The notes: generated from the sequence alone by a model not told the origin. Shown: positions 35,493 through 45,246, numbered from the stretch's first letter. The stretch is DNA of 64,000 nucleotides from Lentzea alba (GCF_011067745.1 NZ_JAAMPJ010000002.1:434001-498000), one strand, 5' to 3'. Program-made: numbers and translations.

Positions 35493-36004
35493 GGCCGAAA
35501 ACTGTCGGTGCCGGCTGGGAGAGTGGAAACAGGGGGACCCCCGGGAGGGGACCCCTGCGCGAGCTCGGCCTGGCGGTGCTCGTGCTCGCCGTGCTCACCG
35601 CGTGCGGCATCCGCCCCACCGACCCGATCCCCGGCCTCGAAGCGCCCAGCGGCCCCGCCGAGATCACCTCGCCGTCGGTCTACTGGGTCTCCTCGGGCAA
35701 GGTCGTGGCGGTCAACCGCCCCCAGGCCAGCCTGAGCGGCTACGACGTCATCTCCCTGCTCGCCCAGGGCCCCAGCGCCGCCGAGCAGAACCGCGGCTTC
35801 ACCACCGAGGTCCCGTTCGACGCGGTGCCCGCCACCGTCGACCGCGTCGCGAACGGGCTCGACGTCACCATCTCCAGCGACGTCTCGCAGCTCAGCCCCG
35901 CAGCGGTCCAGCAGATCGTGTGCACGTTGCTCGGCGTGCAACCCGTCGGCACCGTGAACCTGCACGGCGGCGGCCATTCGCTGGAGTTCCAGAAGTGCGC
36001 TTGA
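35489..36004 (+). CDS. Lipoprotein associated with the two-component system
   Basis: About 171 residues; the GTG overlaps the kinase stop (GTGA) and has GGGAGGTGA upstream. A Gly/Arg-rich start leads to a hydrophobic stretch and lipobox (LAVLVLAVLTAC), so the mature protein is lipid-anchored outside. The remainder (YWVSSGKVVAVNRPQ; LDVTISSDVSQLSPAAVQQI) resembles GerMN-type domains found in LpqB-like lipoproteins. A lipoprotein next to an envelope-sensing kinase recalls CseA of the SigE system; a role in tuning the kinase is inferred. Confidence 0.82.
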   Translation: MRPKTVGAGWESGNRGTPGRGPLRELGLAVLVLAVLTACGIRPTDPIPGLEAPSGPAEITSPSVYWVSSGKVVAVNRPQASLSGYDVISLLAQGPSAAEQNRGFTTEVPFDAVPATVDRVANGLDVTISSDVSQLSPAAVQQIVCTLLGVQPVGTVNLHGGGHSLEFQKCA

Positions 36005-36945
36005 ATCGGCGCGTGCACGTCTACTCCATCCCGATGCGTTCCCGGTTCCGCGGCATCACCCAGCGCACCGGACTGCTGCTCGAAGGACCGGCCGGGTGGG
36101 GCGAGTTCTGCCCGTTCGAGGAGTACGACGACGACGAGTCCATGCCGTGGCTCGCGTGCGCGCTGGAGGCGGCGCACGACGGCTGGCCGGCGCCGGTTCG
36201 CTCCCGGATCCCGGTCAACTGCACGGTGCCGGTGGTCAGCCCGGAGAAGGCGCACGAGATCGTGGCGCGCTCGGGCTGTTCGACGGCCAAGGTCAAGGTC
36301 GCCGAGTCCACGCTGGCCGAGGACTGCGCACGGCTCGAAGCGGTGCGCGACGCGTTGGGGCCTCACGGGGCTATCAGGGTCGACGCGAACATGCTGTGGG
36401 ACGTCGACACGGCCGTTGCCGCGATCAAGGCCATGGACAAGGCCGCTGGTGGCCTCCAGTACGTGGAACAGCCGTGTCACACGTTGGACGAACTTGCGGA
36501 GGTCCGCAGGAGGGTTGGCGTGCTGATCGCGGCGGACGAGTCGATCCGCAAGGCCGAGGATCCGCTCAAGGTGGCGGTGTCGGGTGCCGCGGACATCGCG
36601 GTGATCAAGGTGGCGCCGCTCGGCGGTGTGCGCCGGGCCCTGGAGATCGCCGAGGCCTGTGGGCTGCCGTGCGTGGTGTCGTCGGCGCTGGAGACGTCGG
36701 TGGGGATGGCGGCCGGGGTCGCGCTGGCGGCGGCGTTGCCCGAGCTCGACTACGCCTGTGGGCTCGCGACGCTTCAGCTGCTGGACGGAGACGTCACGAG
36801 CGACTCACTCATGCCGGTGGACGGCTATCTTCCGGTGCCGGCGAAACCACCCGTGCCGGACCGCGTCGAGGGGTTCGAGAGCGATGCGCTCACGAAGGCC
36901 TGGATTAGTCGGTACGACAGGGTGCTGAACAAGCTCAGTCGATGA
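36001..36945 (+). CDS. menC: o-Succinylbenzoate synthase MenC
   Basis: About 314 residues of the enolase superfamily, dehydrating SHCHC to o-succinylbenzoate in menaquinone synthesis. The N-terminal segment PMRSRFRGITQR matches actinobacterial MenC. Active-site residues are the KxK pair (AKVKVAE, about residue 98), metal ligands Asp (RVDAN), Glu (VEQP) and Asp (AADES), and the second Lys (VIKVAP). The TTG start overlaps the lipoprotein stop (TTGA); a GTG four codons later is the alternative. No other men genes are nearby, so its attachment to a signalling operon is unusual. Confidence 0.9.
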   Translation: MNRRVHVYSIPMRSRFRGITQRTGLLLEGPAGWGEFCPFEEYDDDESMPWLACALEAAHDGWPAPVRSRIPVNCTVPVVSPEKAHEIVARSGCSTAKVKVAESTLAEDCARLEAVRDALGPHGAIRVDANMLWDVDTAVAAIKAMDKAAGGLQYVEQPCHTLDELAEVRRRVGVLIAADESIRKAEDPLKVAVSGAADIAVIKVAPLGGVRRALEIAEACGLPCVVSSALETSVGMAAGVALAAALPELDYACGLATLQLLDGDVTSDSLMPVDGYLPVPAKPPVPDRVEGFESDALTKAWISRYDRVLNKLSR

Positions 36946-37540
36946 GCCGATCAATCTGAATCTTCAGCGGGAACGGCTCCACCGCCTCGTAGACCCCGGT
37001 CTCGGCAGGCGCCTCCTGATAACCGAGCTCTCCAGTCAGGTGCATCGGTGTCAATGAGATCGGCTCGTCGAGGTCGACGAGCCAGTAGAACGGAATGCCG
37101 GCTTCTGCGTATTCGGCACGCTTGGTGTGGCTGTCCGTGTAGCGCGAAACTGGCGACAGCACCTCGACTGCAAGAACGACCTCTGTAGCCCTGATGAGAC
37201 CGTCTTCAGCGTCCAGCCGCCGAAGAGCACTGCGTTGAATCACGACAAAATCTGGACGCCGGACGAAGCCTGGCTTGTCCGGCGGAGCCAGCTCCAGGTT
37301 CACGTCCATGCTGGGGATCACTTTGAGATCGTCAGGGAGTTGACCGACGAGCTGCATGACCAGATTGATGCTGGCGCGAGCGTGCACGATGAGAGAATTG
37401 GGGAACATGATCAGGCGGCCGTCCACCAATTCCGTGTAGCCGTCTTCGGTTTCCCCGAGTGCGATGTACTGAGCAACTGTCAAAGGACCCGTTGCAACAG
37501 TGATCATGCGCCTCAGGGCAGCATCGGGCTGTGCGATCAC
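36935..37540 (-). CDS. Uma2-family (DUF820) restriction-endonuclease-like protein
   Basis: A 201-residue PD-(D/E)xK-fold protein of the Uma2 family. Conserved elements are the Glu in YTELVDGRLI near residue 35, RRPDFVVI near residue 90 (Asp) and VLAVEVLSPVSR near 120 (E-x-hydrophobic core), then the KRAEYAEAGIPFYWLVD segment. The GTG is chosen because AAAGGAG lies 5 bases upstream; a GTG eight codons earlier has no such signal. Uma2 proteins are abundant in cyanobacteria and actinobacteria, and their biological role is unclear. Its end overlaps the menC stop by 11 bp. Confidence 0.85.
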   Translation of the reverse strand: MIAQPDAALRRMITVATGPLTVAQYIALGETEDGYTELVDGRLIMFPNSLIVHARASINLVMQLVGQLPDDLKVIPSMDVNLELAPPDKPGFVRRPDFVVIQRSALRRLDAEDGLIRATEVVLAVEVLSPVSRYTDSHTKRAEYAEAGIPFYWLVDLDEPISLTPMHLTGELGYQEAPAETGVYEAVEPFPLKIQIDRLID

Positions 37541-37618
37541 GGCGTCTCCTTTTGTCTCAACCACCTTCGCACTTGGAGACGCTCCAAACTGTCCTTCAAT
37601 TCCACACCTTCGAGCGTT

Positions 37619-38743
37619 TTAAGGCTTGGCGCGGGTCAGCCCCTGCCCGTTCGCCCCCATGCTGAACACCACGCCCTCGGTCCGGTTGATCGCCTCGGTC
37701 CGCCGCGCCGAGGCCGGCACCCGAGTCAGGTCCACCAACCGGATCGGCGGCCCCAGCTCGACCAACGTCGGCGTGTAGGAGGCATCGACCACGGTCCACC
37801 CCTCAGCGCGCTGTTCGAACTTGAACCGCGCGATCACGCCCTCCTCGGTCACCCCACGAGGCTCGGCGTGCCGGGCGACCTCGTTGCCCAGCCCGTACGC
37901 GACCCACTTGTTGCCGATCTTCTCGAACGGCTGCACCACGTGCACGTGCGTGCCGATGATCAGGTCCAAAGCCGGATCCGCCAGCAGTTGGCGGGCCAGG
38001 GCTTTCTGGTCCGCGGTCGCCTCGTGCTGGTACTCGTTGCCCCACTGCACGGACAGCACGACGACCTCGGCGCCGGCCGCACGAGCAGCACGCGCGTCGG
38101 CGAGGATTTTCGCGGCGTTGATCTGGTTCGCGCGCCACGGCTGGGGCAGCGGGATGCCGTTGAAGCCGTAGGTGAACGACAGCTGGGCCACGCGCACGCC
38201 GCCCGCGTCCAGGATCAGCGGCGCCGCCGATTCCTCCTGGGTGCGGAACGAGCCGGTGTGCTTCAGGCCGACGGCGTCCATCGCGTCCAACGTCGTGGTG
38301 ATCGCCGAGACACCGCGGTCCAGCGTGTGGTTCGAGGCGGTCGAGCAGGAGTCGTAGCCGACGTCGACCAGGCCTTTCGCGACCTCGGGCGGTGCCAGGA
38401 ACGCGGGATAGCCGAAGAACGGGCCCTCCTTCGGGCCCAGCGGGACCTCGAGGTGGCACAACGAGAGATCAGCCTTCAGGGTGTCCTTGATGCCCGAGAA
38501 CAACGGCAGGAAGTCGCGACCGGCCGCGCCCCCGTCAGCCACGGCCTGGTCGGTCAACGCCGGGTGGATCAGGATGTCGCCACCGGCGGTGAGGACGAAC
38601 GACCGCGCCGGAGGCGGGCCCGTGGACGTGGGAGTCGACGGCGGGGCAGGCGGCGTGGTGATGACGACCGGCGAGCCGGTGCACGCGGACAGCAGGAAGC
38701 CGGTGGCCAGCACGAATGCCGGCCACCGGGCAACACGCTTCAG
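37619..38743 (-). CDS. CapA-family lipoprotein (metallophosphatase-like fold)
   Basis: About 374 residues from a CTG codon (LKRVARWPAFVLATGFLLSAC), which supplies the basic n-region and full lipobox of a lipoprotein; starting at the next GTG (38713) leaves only ten residues before the lipid Cys and no positive charge. The CTG overlaps the CoxG-like stop (CTGA). The mature protein has CapA/PgsA landmarks: GGDILIH, LEVPLG, ASNHTLDRG near residue 150 and GTHVHVVQPFE near 275. CapA proteins are tied to poly-gamma-glutamate or other surface polymers. Its place at the end of a molybdenum hydroxylase operon is odd. Confidence 0.85.
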   Translation of the reverse strand: MKRVARWPAFVLATGFLLSACTGSPVVITTPPAPPSTPTSTGPPPARSFVLTAGGDILIHPALTDQAVADGGAAGRDFLPLFSGIKDTLKADLSLCHLEVPLGPKEGPFFGYPAFLAPPEVAKGLVDVGYDSCSTASNHTLDRGVSAITTTLDAMDAVGLKHTGSFRTQEESAAPLILDAGGVRVAQLSFTYGFNGIPLPQPWRANQINAAKILADARAARAAGAEVVVLSVQWGNEYQHEATADQKALARQLLADPALDLIIGTHVHVVQPFEKIGNKWVAYGLGNEVARHAEPRGVTEEGVIARFKFEQRAEGWTVVDASYTPTLVELGPPIRLVDLTRVPASARRTEAINRTEGVVFSMGANGQGLTRAKP

Positions 38744-39336
38744 CGCTGCCGCCTGCGTCGCAGGACCACGAACAGCACGACGGCCAGCACCGCGGCCGCG
38801 ATGGGCAGCACGCGCTTCAGGACCGGTACGCCTGCGGTGTCGATCAGGTCGATCGGCTCGTCGGGGACCACTCGGAGATGCTGCTGTTGCGCCACCTCGT
38901 CAGGATCCACTGAACCCAGCGTGCTCGCCAGGCATTCCGCGAACTGGTCGACGAGCTTGCCGCTGACCTCGGAAATCAGCCCGCGGCCCAGTTGCGCCGG
39001 ACGGCCGGTCACCGACAGTTCGGTCTCGACTTCGACCGAATCACCGACCTGGAACGTCACCACGGCCGATGCCGTGCCGTTTCCACGGGTGTCCTTGCCA
39101 GCGGCTTTCATGACGGCGCGGCGCAGCACCGGATCGATCTCCACGAACTCGCCGCTCCCCCGGTACAGCAGTTGCACCGGGCCGAGCTTCACCTTCACCT
39201 CCCCGCTGAACGTCTTGCCGTCGACCGAGGTCAGCGTGGCGCCGGGCAGGCACGGCGCCACGCGTTCCGGGTCGATCAGCGCCTCCCAGACCTCCTCGGC
39301 CGGGGCAGGCGCGACGAACGAGTGCGTCAGCTTCAT
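38740..39336 (-). CDS. coxG: CoxG-like SRPBCC protein with C-terminal membrane anchor
   Basis: A 198-residue protein: residues 1-145 form the SRPBCC/START-like fold of CO dehydrogenase subunit G (THSFVAPAPAEEVWEALIDP at the start, then PGATLTSVDGKTF), followed by a linker and a membrane helix (VLPIAAAVLAVVLFVVL) ending in basic residues. In Oligotropha-type systems CoxG helps recruit the hydroxylase to the membrane, which fits this anchor. The ATG overlaps the M-subunit stop by 4 bp. Confidence 0.9.
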   Translation of the reverse strand: MKLTHSFVAPAPAEEVWEALIDPERVAPCLPGATLTSVDGKTFSGEVKVKLGPVQLLYRGSGEFVEIDPVLRRAVMKAAGKDTRGNGTASAVVTFQVGDSVEVETELSVTGRPAQLGRGLISEVSGKLVDQFAECLASTLGSVDPDEVAQQQHLRVVPDEPIDLIDTAGVPVLKRVLPIAAAVLAVVLFVVLRRRRQR

Positions 39337-40157
39337 CCCGCTACCGCCGCCATCAGTGCGCGGTCGGTCAGCACCCGAGCCAGGTTGTCCTTGTAGCCGT
39401 CGCCCGAGGAGGCCTTCAACGCCGCCGCCGAGATCGCCTCGGCCGACGCGGGCTGGCCGATCAGCGCGGATTCCACGTCGGCAGCGCGCACCGGCCCGGA
39501 ACCGACGTTGGTGAGACCCACCCGGGCCGCCGCGATCTTGCCGCCGCTGACCTGCACGGCTGCCGCGACCGCGACGATCGACCACGCCTGCGCGACCCGG
39601 TTGAGCTTCTCGTAGTGCGCGCCCCAGCCGGTGTACTTCGGCACGCGCACGTCGATCAGGATCTCGTCGGGTCGCAGCGCCGTCTCGAAGTAGTCGACGA
39701 AGAACTCCGCCGCGGGCACTTCCCGACGGCCACCGGGACCGGCGATGATCATCACCGCGTCCAGGGCCAGCGCCGGCGCCAGCAGGTCGCCCGCCGGGTC
39801 CGCGTGGCACAGCGAGCCGCCGAACGTGCCGCGGTGCCGCACCTGCGGGTCCGCCACGGTGTCCGTGACCAGCCTCAACAGCAACGCGTGGTCCTGGATC
39901 AGGTGGTCGCGCTGCACCTCGTAGTGCGTCGTCATCGCACCGATGAGCAACGAGTCACCGTCGTCGCGCACGCCCGTCAGCTCGGTCAGCCCGCCGATGT
40001 CGATCAACGCCGTGGGCGCGGCCAGCCGCATGCGCAGCACCGGCACGAGCGACTGCCCGCCCGCGATGATCTTCGCGTCCTCGCCCTCCTCGGCGAGCAT
40101 CCGCACGGCTTCGTCCACAGAGGACGGGAACAGGTACTTGAACTCCGCCGGGATCAC
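39333..40157 (-). CDS. Molybdenum hydroxylase FAD-binding subunit (CoxM-like)
   Basis: A 274-residue FAD subunit of the xanthine oxidase/CO dehydrogenase family. FAD-binding motifs are IIAGGQSLVP near residue 32 and the GTFGGSLCHADPAGDL segment near residue 112, matching AGGQS and TxGGS of CoxM. It passes electrons from the 2Fe-2S subunit to the quinone pool or another acceptor. GTG start with GGGAGGA upstream; overlaps the large-subunit stop (GTGA). Confidence 0.93.
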   Translation of the reverse strand: MIPAEFKYLFPSSVDEAVRMLAEEGEDAKIIAGGQSLVPVLRMRLAAPTALIDIGGLTELTGVRDDGDSLLIGAMTTHYEVQRDHLIQDHALLLRLVTDTVADPQVRHRGTFGGSLCHADPAGDLLAPALALDAVMIIAGPGGRREVPAAEFFVDYFETALRPDEILIDVRVPKYTGWGAHYEKLNRVAQAWSIVAVAAAVQVSGGKIAAARVGLTNVGSGPVRAADVESALIGQPASAEAISAAALKASSGDGYKDNLARVLTDRALMAAVAG

Positions 40158-42577
40158 GACTGTCCTCCCTGCGCGTCGATCGAACCGAGGCCGCCCGCGG
40201 CCGGTGCGGAGGCGTCCGCGGCCCGGCCCTGCAGTGCGTTCCACACCCGTTCCGGCGAACACGGCATCTCGATGTCCCGCACGCCCATGTGCCGCACGGC
40301 GTCCAGCACGGCGTTCACCACCGCAGGCGTCGAGGCGATCGTGCCCGCCTCGCCGACTCCCTTGGCGCCCAACGGGTTGGACGTCGCCGGCGTCGAGGTG
40401 CGCGCCGTGATGAACCCGGGCAGGTCCGCCGCGGACGGCACGAGGTAGTCCGCGAGCGTCGCCGTGGTCAGCGTGCCCATCTCGTCGTGGACGGCCTCCT
40501 CGAACAAGGCCTGTGCGATGCCCTGCGCCAGTCCGCCGTGCACCTGACCGTCGACGATCAACGGGTTCACCACGGTCCCGACGTCGTCCACGGCCACGTA
40601 CAACCGGATCTTCACCATGCCGGTCTGGGTGTCGACTTCCGCTGCACACAAATGAGTTCCGTGCGGGAACGAGAAGTTGTCCGGGTCGAACGTGGCATCG
40701 GCGTCCATGCCGGGTTCCATGCCTTCGGGCAGGTCGTGCGCCACGTGCGCGGCCAACACGACGTCACCCAGCGTGCGAACCGTTGACGTGCCACGAACCG
40801 AGAAGGATCCGGAAGCGAACTCCACGTCCGCCTCGTCGCACTCCATCATGTGCGCGGCCAACGTCCGTGCCTTGGCGAGCACTTTGTCCGCCGCGTGCAC
40901 CAGCGCGGTGCCACCCACGGCCAGCGAACGCGAGCCGTAGCTGTCCATGCCCTTGTGCGACGACGCCGTGTCGCCGTGCAGCACTTCGACGTCCTCGAAC
41001 GGCACCCCGAGCCGGTCCGCGACGATCTGCGACCACACCGTCTCGTGGCCCTGCCCGTGCGGCGACGTTCCGGTGATCACCTCGACCTTGCCGGTGGGCA
41101 GCATCCGGATCGACGCGGTCTCCCATCCGCCTGCGGCATAACGCAAAGCGCCCAGCACCCGCGAGGGAGCAAGGCCGCACATCTCGGTATAAGTGGAAAT
41201 TCCGATGCCGAGCTGCACCGGATCACCCGAGGACCGGCGCCGTTGCTGTTCCTCGCGCATCGACTCGTAGTCGAACAGCTCCATCGCGCGAGCCGTCGCG
41301 GCCTCGTAGTTGCCGGAGTCGTAGGTGAGTCCGGCGACCGTGTTGAACGGGAACTCCTCGTGCTTGATCCAGTTCATTTCGCGGATCTTCATCGGGTCCA
41401 TGCCGAGCTCGACCGCGAGCTCGTCCATCATCCGTTCGATGGCGAACGTGGCTTCCGGCCGTCCGGCACCGCGATAGGCGTCCGTGGGCACCTTGTTCGT
41501 GAACACGTTGGTGCACACGAACCGGTAGGCCGCGAACTTGTAGATCGCGTTGAACATGAACGCGCCCAGGATCGGGATGCCCGGCGTGACCAGCCGCAGG
41601 TAAGCGCCCATGTCGGCGAGCAGCTCGACCTTGAGCCCGGTGACGGTGCCGTCGCGGCGGGCGGACAGCGTGACCTTCTGGATCTGGTCGCGGCCGTGGT
41701 GCGCGGACAGCATCGACTCGGTGCGCGTCTCGGTCCACTTCACCGGACGGCCCATCCGGCGCGCGACCAGCAGGCACAGCAGCTCTTCCGGGGTGACCTG
41801 GAGCTTGCCGCCGAACCCGCCGCCGACGTCCGGCGCGATCACCCGGATCTTGTGCTCGGCGATGCCGGTGACGGCCGCGAGCATCCAGCGCAGGATGTGC
41901 GGGATCTGCGTCGCCGACCAGATGGTGAACATGTCCGCGCTGGGGTCCACGACGACCGACCGCGGTTCCATGAACGCCGGGATCAGCCGCTGCTGGCGGA
42001 ACGTCCGCTCGATCACGACCTCGGCCGAGGCGATCTCGTCCTCGACGTTGGTGCCGCTCCCCGCCTCGGCGGAGTCGTAGATCCAGGTGGCGCTCTTGTT
42101 CGTGCCGAGATCCGGGTGCACCAGATCGTTGTCCCGCAAGGCTTCTTCCAGGTCGAGCACGACCGGCAGCTCGTCGTAGTCGACGTCGATCGCGGCCAGC
42201 GCGTCCGCGGCCCGGTAGGCGCTGTCGGCAATGACCAGCGCGACGGCCTCACCGGCGAAGTTGACCTGGTCCACGGCCAGCGCGGGCGCGGGAGGCGCCT
42301 TCATGTCCTCGGTGATCGGCCAGGCGCACGGCAGCGAACCCTGCTCAGCGGCGAAGTCCTCGCCGGTCAGCACGACGGCCACACCGGGCATCGTGGTCGC
42401 ACGGCTGCAGTCGATGTCGCGGATGCGGGCGTGGGCGACGGGGCTGCGCAGCACGGCCATGTGCAGCATGCCGGTGAGCTGGATGTTGTCGGTCCACTTG
42501 GTCTGACCGGTGATCAGACGCGCGTCTTCCTTGCGGAGCCGGGCTTTGCCGACTTCCGGTTCCGCTGTGGCGGTCAC
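40154..42577 (-). CDS. Form II molybdenum hydroxylase large subunit (CoxL-like)
   Basis: An 807-residue molybdopterin-binding catalytic subunit. The active-site loop reads AYRGAGRPE, the form II signature; true aerobic CO dehydrogenases (form I) have AYxCSFR with a Cu-binding Cys, absent here. Other cofactor-binding segments are [11 protein letters not shown] near residue 255 and [10 protein letters not shown] near residue 750, whose Glu is the likely catalytic base. The subunit order S-L-M in this operon is also typical of form II. The substrate is probably an aldehyde, purine or N-heterocycle. CO oxidation cannot be claimed. Confidence 0.92.
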   Translation of the reverse strand: MTATAEPEVGKARLRKEDARLITGQTKWTDNIQLTGMLHMAVLRSPVAHARIRDIDCSRATTMPGVAVVLTGEDFAAEQGSLPCAWPITEDMKAPPAPALAVDQVNFAGEAVALVIADSAYRAADALAAIDVDYDELPVVLDLEEALRDNDLVHPDLGTNKSATWIYDSAEAGSGTNVEDEIASAEVVIERTFRQQRLIPAFMEPRSVVVDPSADMFTIWSATQIPHILRWMLAAVTGIAEHKIRVIAPDVGGGFGGKLQVTPEELLCLLVARRMGRPVKWTETRTESMLSAHHGRDQIQKVTLSARRDGTVTGLKVELLADMGAYLRLVTPGIPILGAFMFNAIYKFAAYRFVCTNVFTNKVPTDAYRGAGRPEATFAIERMMDELAVELGMDPMKIREMNWIKHEEFPFNTVAGLTYDSGNYEAATARAMELFDYESMREEQQRRRSSGDPVQLGIGISTYTEMCGLAPSRVLGALRYAAGGWETASIRMLPTGKVEVITGTSPHGQGHETVWSQIVADRLGVPFEDVEVLHGDTASSHKGMDSYGSRSLAVGGTALVHAADKVLAKARTLAAHMMECDEADVEFASGSFSVRGTSTVRTLGDVVLAAHVAHDLPEGMEPGMDADATFDPDNFSFPHGTHLCAAEVDTQTGMVKIRLYVAVDDVGTVVNPLIVDGQVHGGLAQGIAQALFEEAVHDEMGTLTTATLADYLVPSAADLPGFITARTSTPATSNPLGAKGVGEAGTIASTPAVVNAVLDAVRHMGVRDIEMPCSPERVWNALQGRAADASAPAAGGLGSIDAQGGQS

Positions 42578-43107
42578 TCGCCACCTACCGGCTGCTTCGC
42601 CGCGATGTTCTCATCGCTGTGCTGTTCGATCTTCGGGCCGGCGCCCGGCTTCATCCGCTGGGCGGCGTCCTGCACCGCGCGGACGATGTTCTGGTAGCCC
42701 GTGCAGCGGCAGAGGTTGCCCTCCAGGCCTTTCCGCACGGTCTCGTCGTCGGGATCCGACTCGTCGGCGAGCAGGTCGATCGCCTGCATGATCATGCCGG
42801 GCGTGCAGAAACCGCACTGCAACGCGTGGTTGCTCCGGAACGCCTCCTGCACGGGGTGCAGCCGGCCGTCGCGGGCGAGGCCTTCGATCGTGGTGACCTC
42901 GTGCCCGTTCGCCTGGACCGCGAACATCTGGCACGACTTCACGCTGTGGCCGTCGAGGTGCACCGTGCAGGCGCCGCAGTTGCCGGTGTCGCAGCCGACG
43001 ACCGTGCCGGTCTTGCTCAGCCGCTCCCGCAGGTAGTGGACGAGCAGGAGGCGGGGTTCGACCTCGTCGGCGTACGTCACTCCGTCGACGTTGACCGAGA
43101 TGTGCAT
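42574..43107 (-). CDS. Molybdenum hydroxylase 2Fe-2S subunit (CoxS-like)
   Basis: A 177-residue electron-transfer subunit with two [2Fe-2S] clusters: the plant-ferredoxin type in [16 protein letters not shown] (residues about 38-53, last ligand in KSC) and the helical type in CGFCTPGMI and [10 protein letters not shown]. The C-terminal 25 residues are an unusual hydrophilic extension. First gene of the S-L-M-G string; its end overlaps the large-subunit start by 4 bp. Confidence 0.94.
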   Translation of the reverse strand: MHISVNVDGVTYADEVEPRLLLVHYLRERLSKTGTVVGCDTGNCGACTVHLDGHSVKSCQMFAVQANGHEVTTIEGLARDGRLHPVQEAFRSNHALQCGFCTPGMIMQAIDLLADESDPDDETVRKGLEGNLCRCTGYQNIVRAVQDAAQRMKPGAGPKIEQHSDENIAAKQPVGGE

Positions 43108-43135
43108 GGGAACCCTCCCAGGGGTGGTGGGCCTT

Positions 43136-43151
43136 AGTGACGAGGGTCACT
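43136..43151. promoter_or_regulatory. Candidate operator upstream of the hydroxylase structural genes
   Basis: AGTGAC-GAGG-GTCACT is a perfect 6-4-6 inverted repeat, 28 bases upstream of the 2Fe-2S subunit start, in the 80-base gap that separates the maturation genes from the structural genes. Confidence 0.45.
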
Positions 43152-43187
43152 TCAGCCTCCTCCCTGTTTGCGGGTTCAACAACCCGA

Positions 43188-44279
43188 TCAGTGGTGAATC
43201 GGTTCACCAAGATCGACCAGACGGCGGCCGGATCCCTTCCACCTCAAGGAAATGATCTCGGCGGCGATCGACACCGCGGTCTCCTCCGGTGTCCTCGCAC
43301 CCAGATCCAGGCCGATCGGCGAGGCCAAAGCCTCTAGCTCGCTCTCGGTCAAACCCGCTTCCCGCAACCGTTGCAGCCGATCTTCGTGCGTGCGCCGCGA
43401 TCCCATCGCGCCGACGTAACCGACCTTCAGTCGCAACGCGACTTCCAGCAGCGGCACGTCGAACTTCGGGTCGTGCGTGAGAACGGCGATGACCGTGCGT
43501 TCGTCGAGCTTGGACGACTCGCGCTCCAGATACCTGTGTGGCCAGTCCACGACGACCTCGTCCGCCTCCGGGAAACGGGTGCGGGTGGCGAACACCGGTC
43601 GCGCGTCGCAGACCGTCACGCGGTAGCCGAGGAACGCGCCGAGCCGGGCCATCGCGGCCGCGAAGTCGATCGCGCCGAACACCAGCATGCGCGGCGGAGG
43701 CTCGAACGAGTTCACGAACACGCTCATGCCCTCACCGCGCCGCTGACCGTCCGGCCCGTACTGCAGCACGCCGCTGCGCCCGGACGCCAGCATGCCGCGC
43801 GCGTCGTCCGTGACGGCGTCGTCGATCCGCGCGCTGCCGAGAGTGCCGGCCCGCCGGTCCGGCCAGACGACCATGCGCCGGCCGATGCCGTCCGGGTGCT
43901 CGACGACCGTCGCCACCGCCACCGGTTGTTCGGCGCGCACCGTCTCCACCACCTCGGCGAGCTGCGGAAACGTCTCGGCGTTGATCTTCTCGACGTAGAT
44001 GTCGATGATCCCGCCGCAGGTCAGCCCGACCGCGAACGCGTCGTCGTCGCTCACCCCGTACCGCTGCAGGACCGGGTCGTCGCCGGCCTGCGCCAGGTCG
44101 TAGACCGCCCCCTCGACGCAGCCACCGGACACGCTGCCGATCGCCTCGCCGCCCTCGGTCACCAGCATCGCCGCGCCCGCGGGCCGGGGTGCCGAACTGA
44201 AGGTCGCGACCACGGTCCCGACGCCGACGGTCTCGCCGTTCGCCACCCGGTCCGCGAGCTCGAACAGGACATCACGCAT
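43188..44279 (-). CDS. XdhC/CoxI-family molybdoenzyme maturation protein
   Basis: A 363-residue protein with the XdhC N-terminal domain (APRPAGAAMLVTEGGEAIGS, VSGGCVEGAVYD, LTCGGIIDIYVE) and a C-terminal Rossmann-like domain (RMLVFGAIDFAAAMARLG; YVGAMGSRRTHEDRL). XdhC proteins bind molybdenum cofactor and help convert it to the sulfurated form before insertion. It overlaps the vWA gene by 8 bp and precedes the structural genes. Confidence 0.92.
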   Translation of the reverse strand: MRDVLFELADRVANGETVGVGTVVATFSSAPRPAGAAMLVTEGGEAIGSVSGGCVEGAVYDLAQAGDDPVLQRYGVSDDDAFAVGLTCGGIIDIYVEKINAETFPQLAEVVETVRAEQPVAVATVVEHPDGIGRRMVVWPDRRAGTLGSARIDDAVTDDARGMLASGRSGVLQYGPDGQRRGEGMSVFVNSFEPPPRMLVFGAIDFAAAMARLGAFLGYRVTVCDARPVFATRTRFPEADEVVVDWPHRYLERESSKLDERTVIAVLTHDPKFDVPLLEVALRLKVGYVGAMGSRRTHEDRLQRLREAGLTESELEALASPIGLDLGARTPEETAVSIAAEIISLRWKGSGRRLVDLGEPIHH

Positions 44280-45246
44280 GCCGCACTTCCTTCAGCAGTT
44301 CTTCCAACGCGTGCACGCTGTGGCCGGCGACCATGACGTCGACGTGCGGGAGCGCTGCCACCACGCCCTGCTGGACCGGCCGGTAGCCGACCTTGCCCGC
44401 GTGCGGGTTGGCCCAGATGACCTTGTGACTCACCCGTTTCAGCCTCGCCATCTCGGTCGCCAGCAGGGTCGGGTCACCCCGTTCCCAGCCGTCGCTGAAC
44501 AGCACGACCACCGCACCGCGCTGCCGCCACTGCTGGTTGAACCGGCGCAACGCGTCGCCGAGCCTGGTGCCGCCCTCGTAGTCCGGGATTGCCCGGCCGG
44601 CGGCGCGCAACGCCCGTTCGGGATCGCGTTCCCTCAACTGGCGGGTCACGCGGGTGAGCCGGGTGCCGATCGTGCGGACCTCGACGGGCATGGCATGTGC
44701 GATGACGTGCGCGAACCGCAACAACGCGTCGGAGTAGGCGGCCATCGAGCCGGACACGTCGATCAACAACACGAGCCGGCGCGCTTTCACGCCGCGACGA
44801 CGGTGGCGCGGCCGGGTGATCTCGCCGCCCGTCTCGATCATCGCGCGGACCGTGCGAGCCAGGTCCACGCGACCCCGGCGAGCCTTCCTGAGCCGGCGCG
44901 AGCGCCTGCGCGGCGGGAGGGGCTTCAGCTGCTGGATGAGTGGTGCCGCGGTGAACTCGGAGATGTCCTTGTGCTTCAGCACTTCCACATCGGACGCGGC
45001 GACGCCGACGGTGACCGAGTCGAGTTCGATCGTCGTGCGTGGACGAGGTGGGGTGCCGCCGAAGTACGCGCGGTAGGCGGCGTCGTAGCGCGGCAGGTCG
45101 TCCGGGTCGGCGCACAACGTGAGGCGCCCGGCCCAGTACAGGTCGACGTGCGCGGTGGCTCGCAGGAACGCCTGGACGCGATCGGGCCCGCACTGGAGTC
45201 CCGCGCCCCGCAGGACGCGCGTGAACCCCACGCAGGCTTCCGTCAC
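44272..45246 (-). CDS. coxE: vWA-domain maturation protein (CoxE-like)
   Basis: A 324-residue von Willebrand factor A protein. The MIDAS metal site is seen as DVSGSMAAYSD near residue 165, with the later Thr in GGTRLGDAL and Asp in FSDGWERGD. CoxE partners the MoxR ATPase in maturing the metal centre of CO dehydrogenase-type enzymes. GTG start overlaps the ATPase stop (GTGA). Confidence 0.92.
   Translation of the reverse strand: MTEACVGFTRVLRGAGLQCGPDRVQAFLRATAHVDLYWAGRLTLCADPDDLPRYDAAYRAYFGGTPPRPRTTIELDSVTVGVAASDVEVLKHKDISEFTAAPLIQQLKPLPPRRRSRRLRKARRGRVDLARTVRAMIETGGEITRPRHRRRGVKARRLVLLIDVSGSMAAYSDALLRFAHVIAHAMPVEVRTIGTRLTRVTRQLRERDPERALRAAGRAIPDYEGGTRLGDALRRFNQQWRQRGAVVVLFSDGWERGDPTLLATEMARLKRVSHKVIWANPHAGKVGYRPVQQGVVAALPHVDVMVAGHSVHALEELLKEVRHA

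Noticed and set aside
40154..42577. Aerobic carbon monoxide dehydrogenase (form I) assignment
   Set aside because: The active-site loop lacks the AYxCSFR motif and its Cu-binding Cys; it is AYRGAGR, the form II type.
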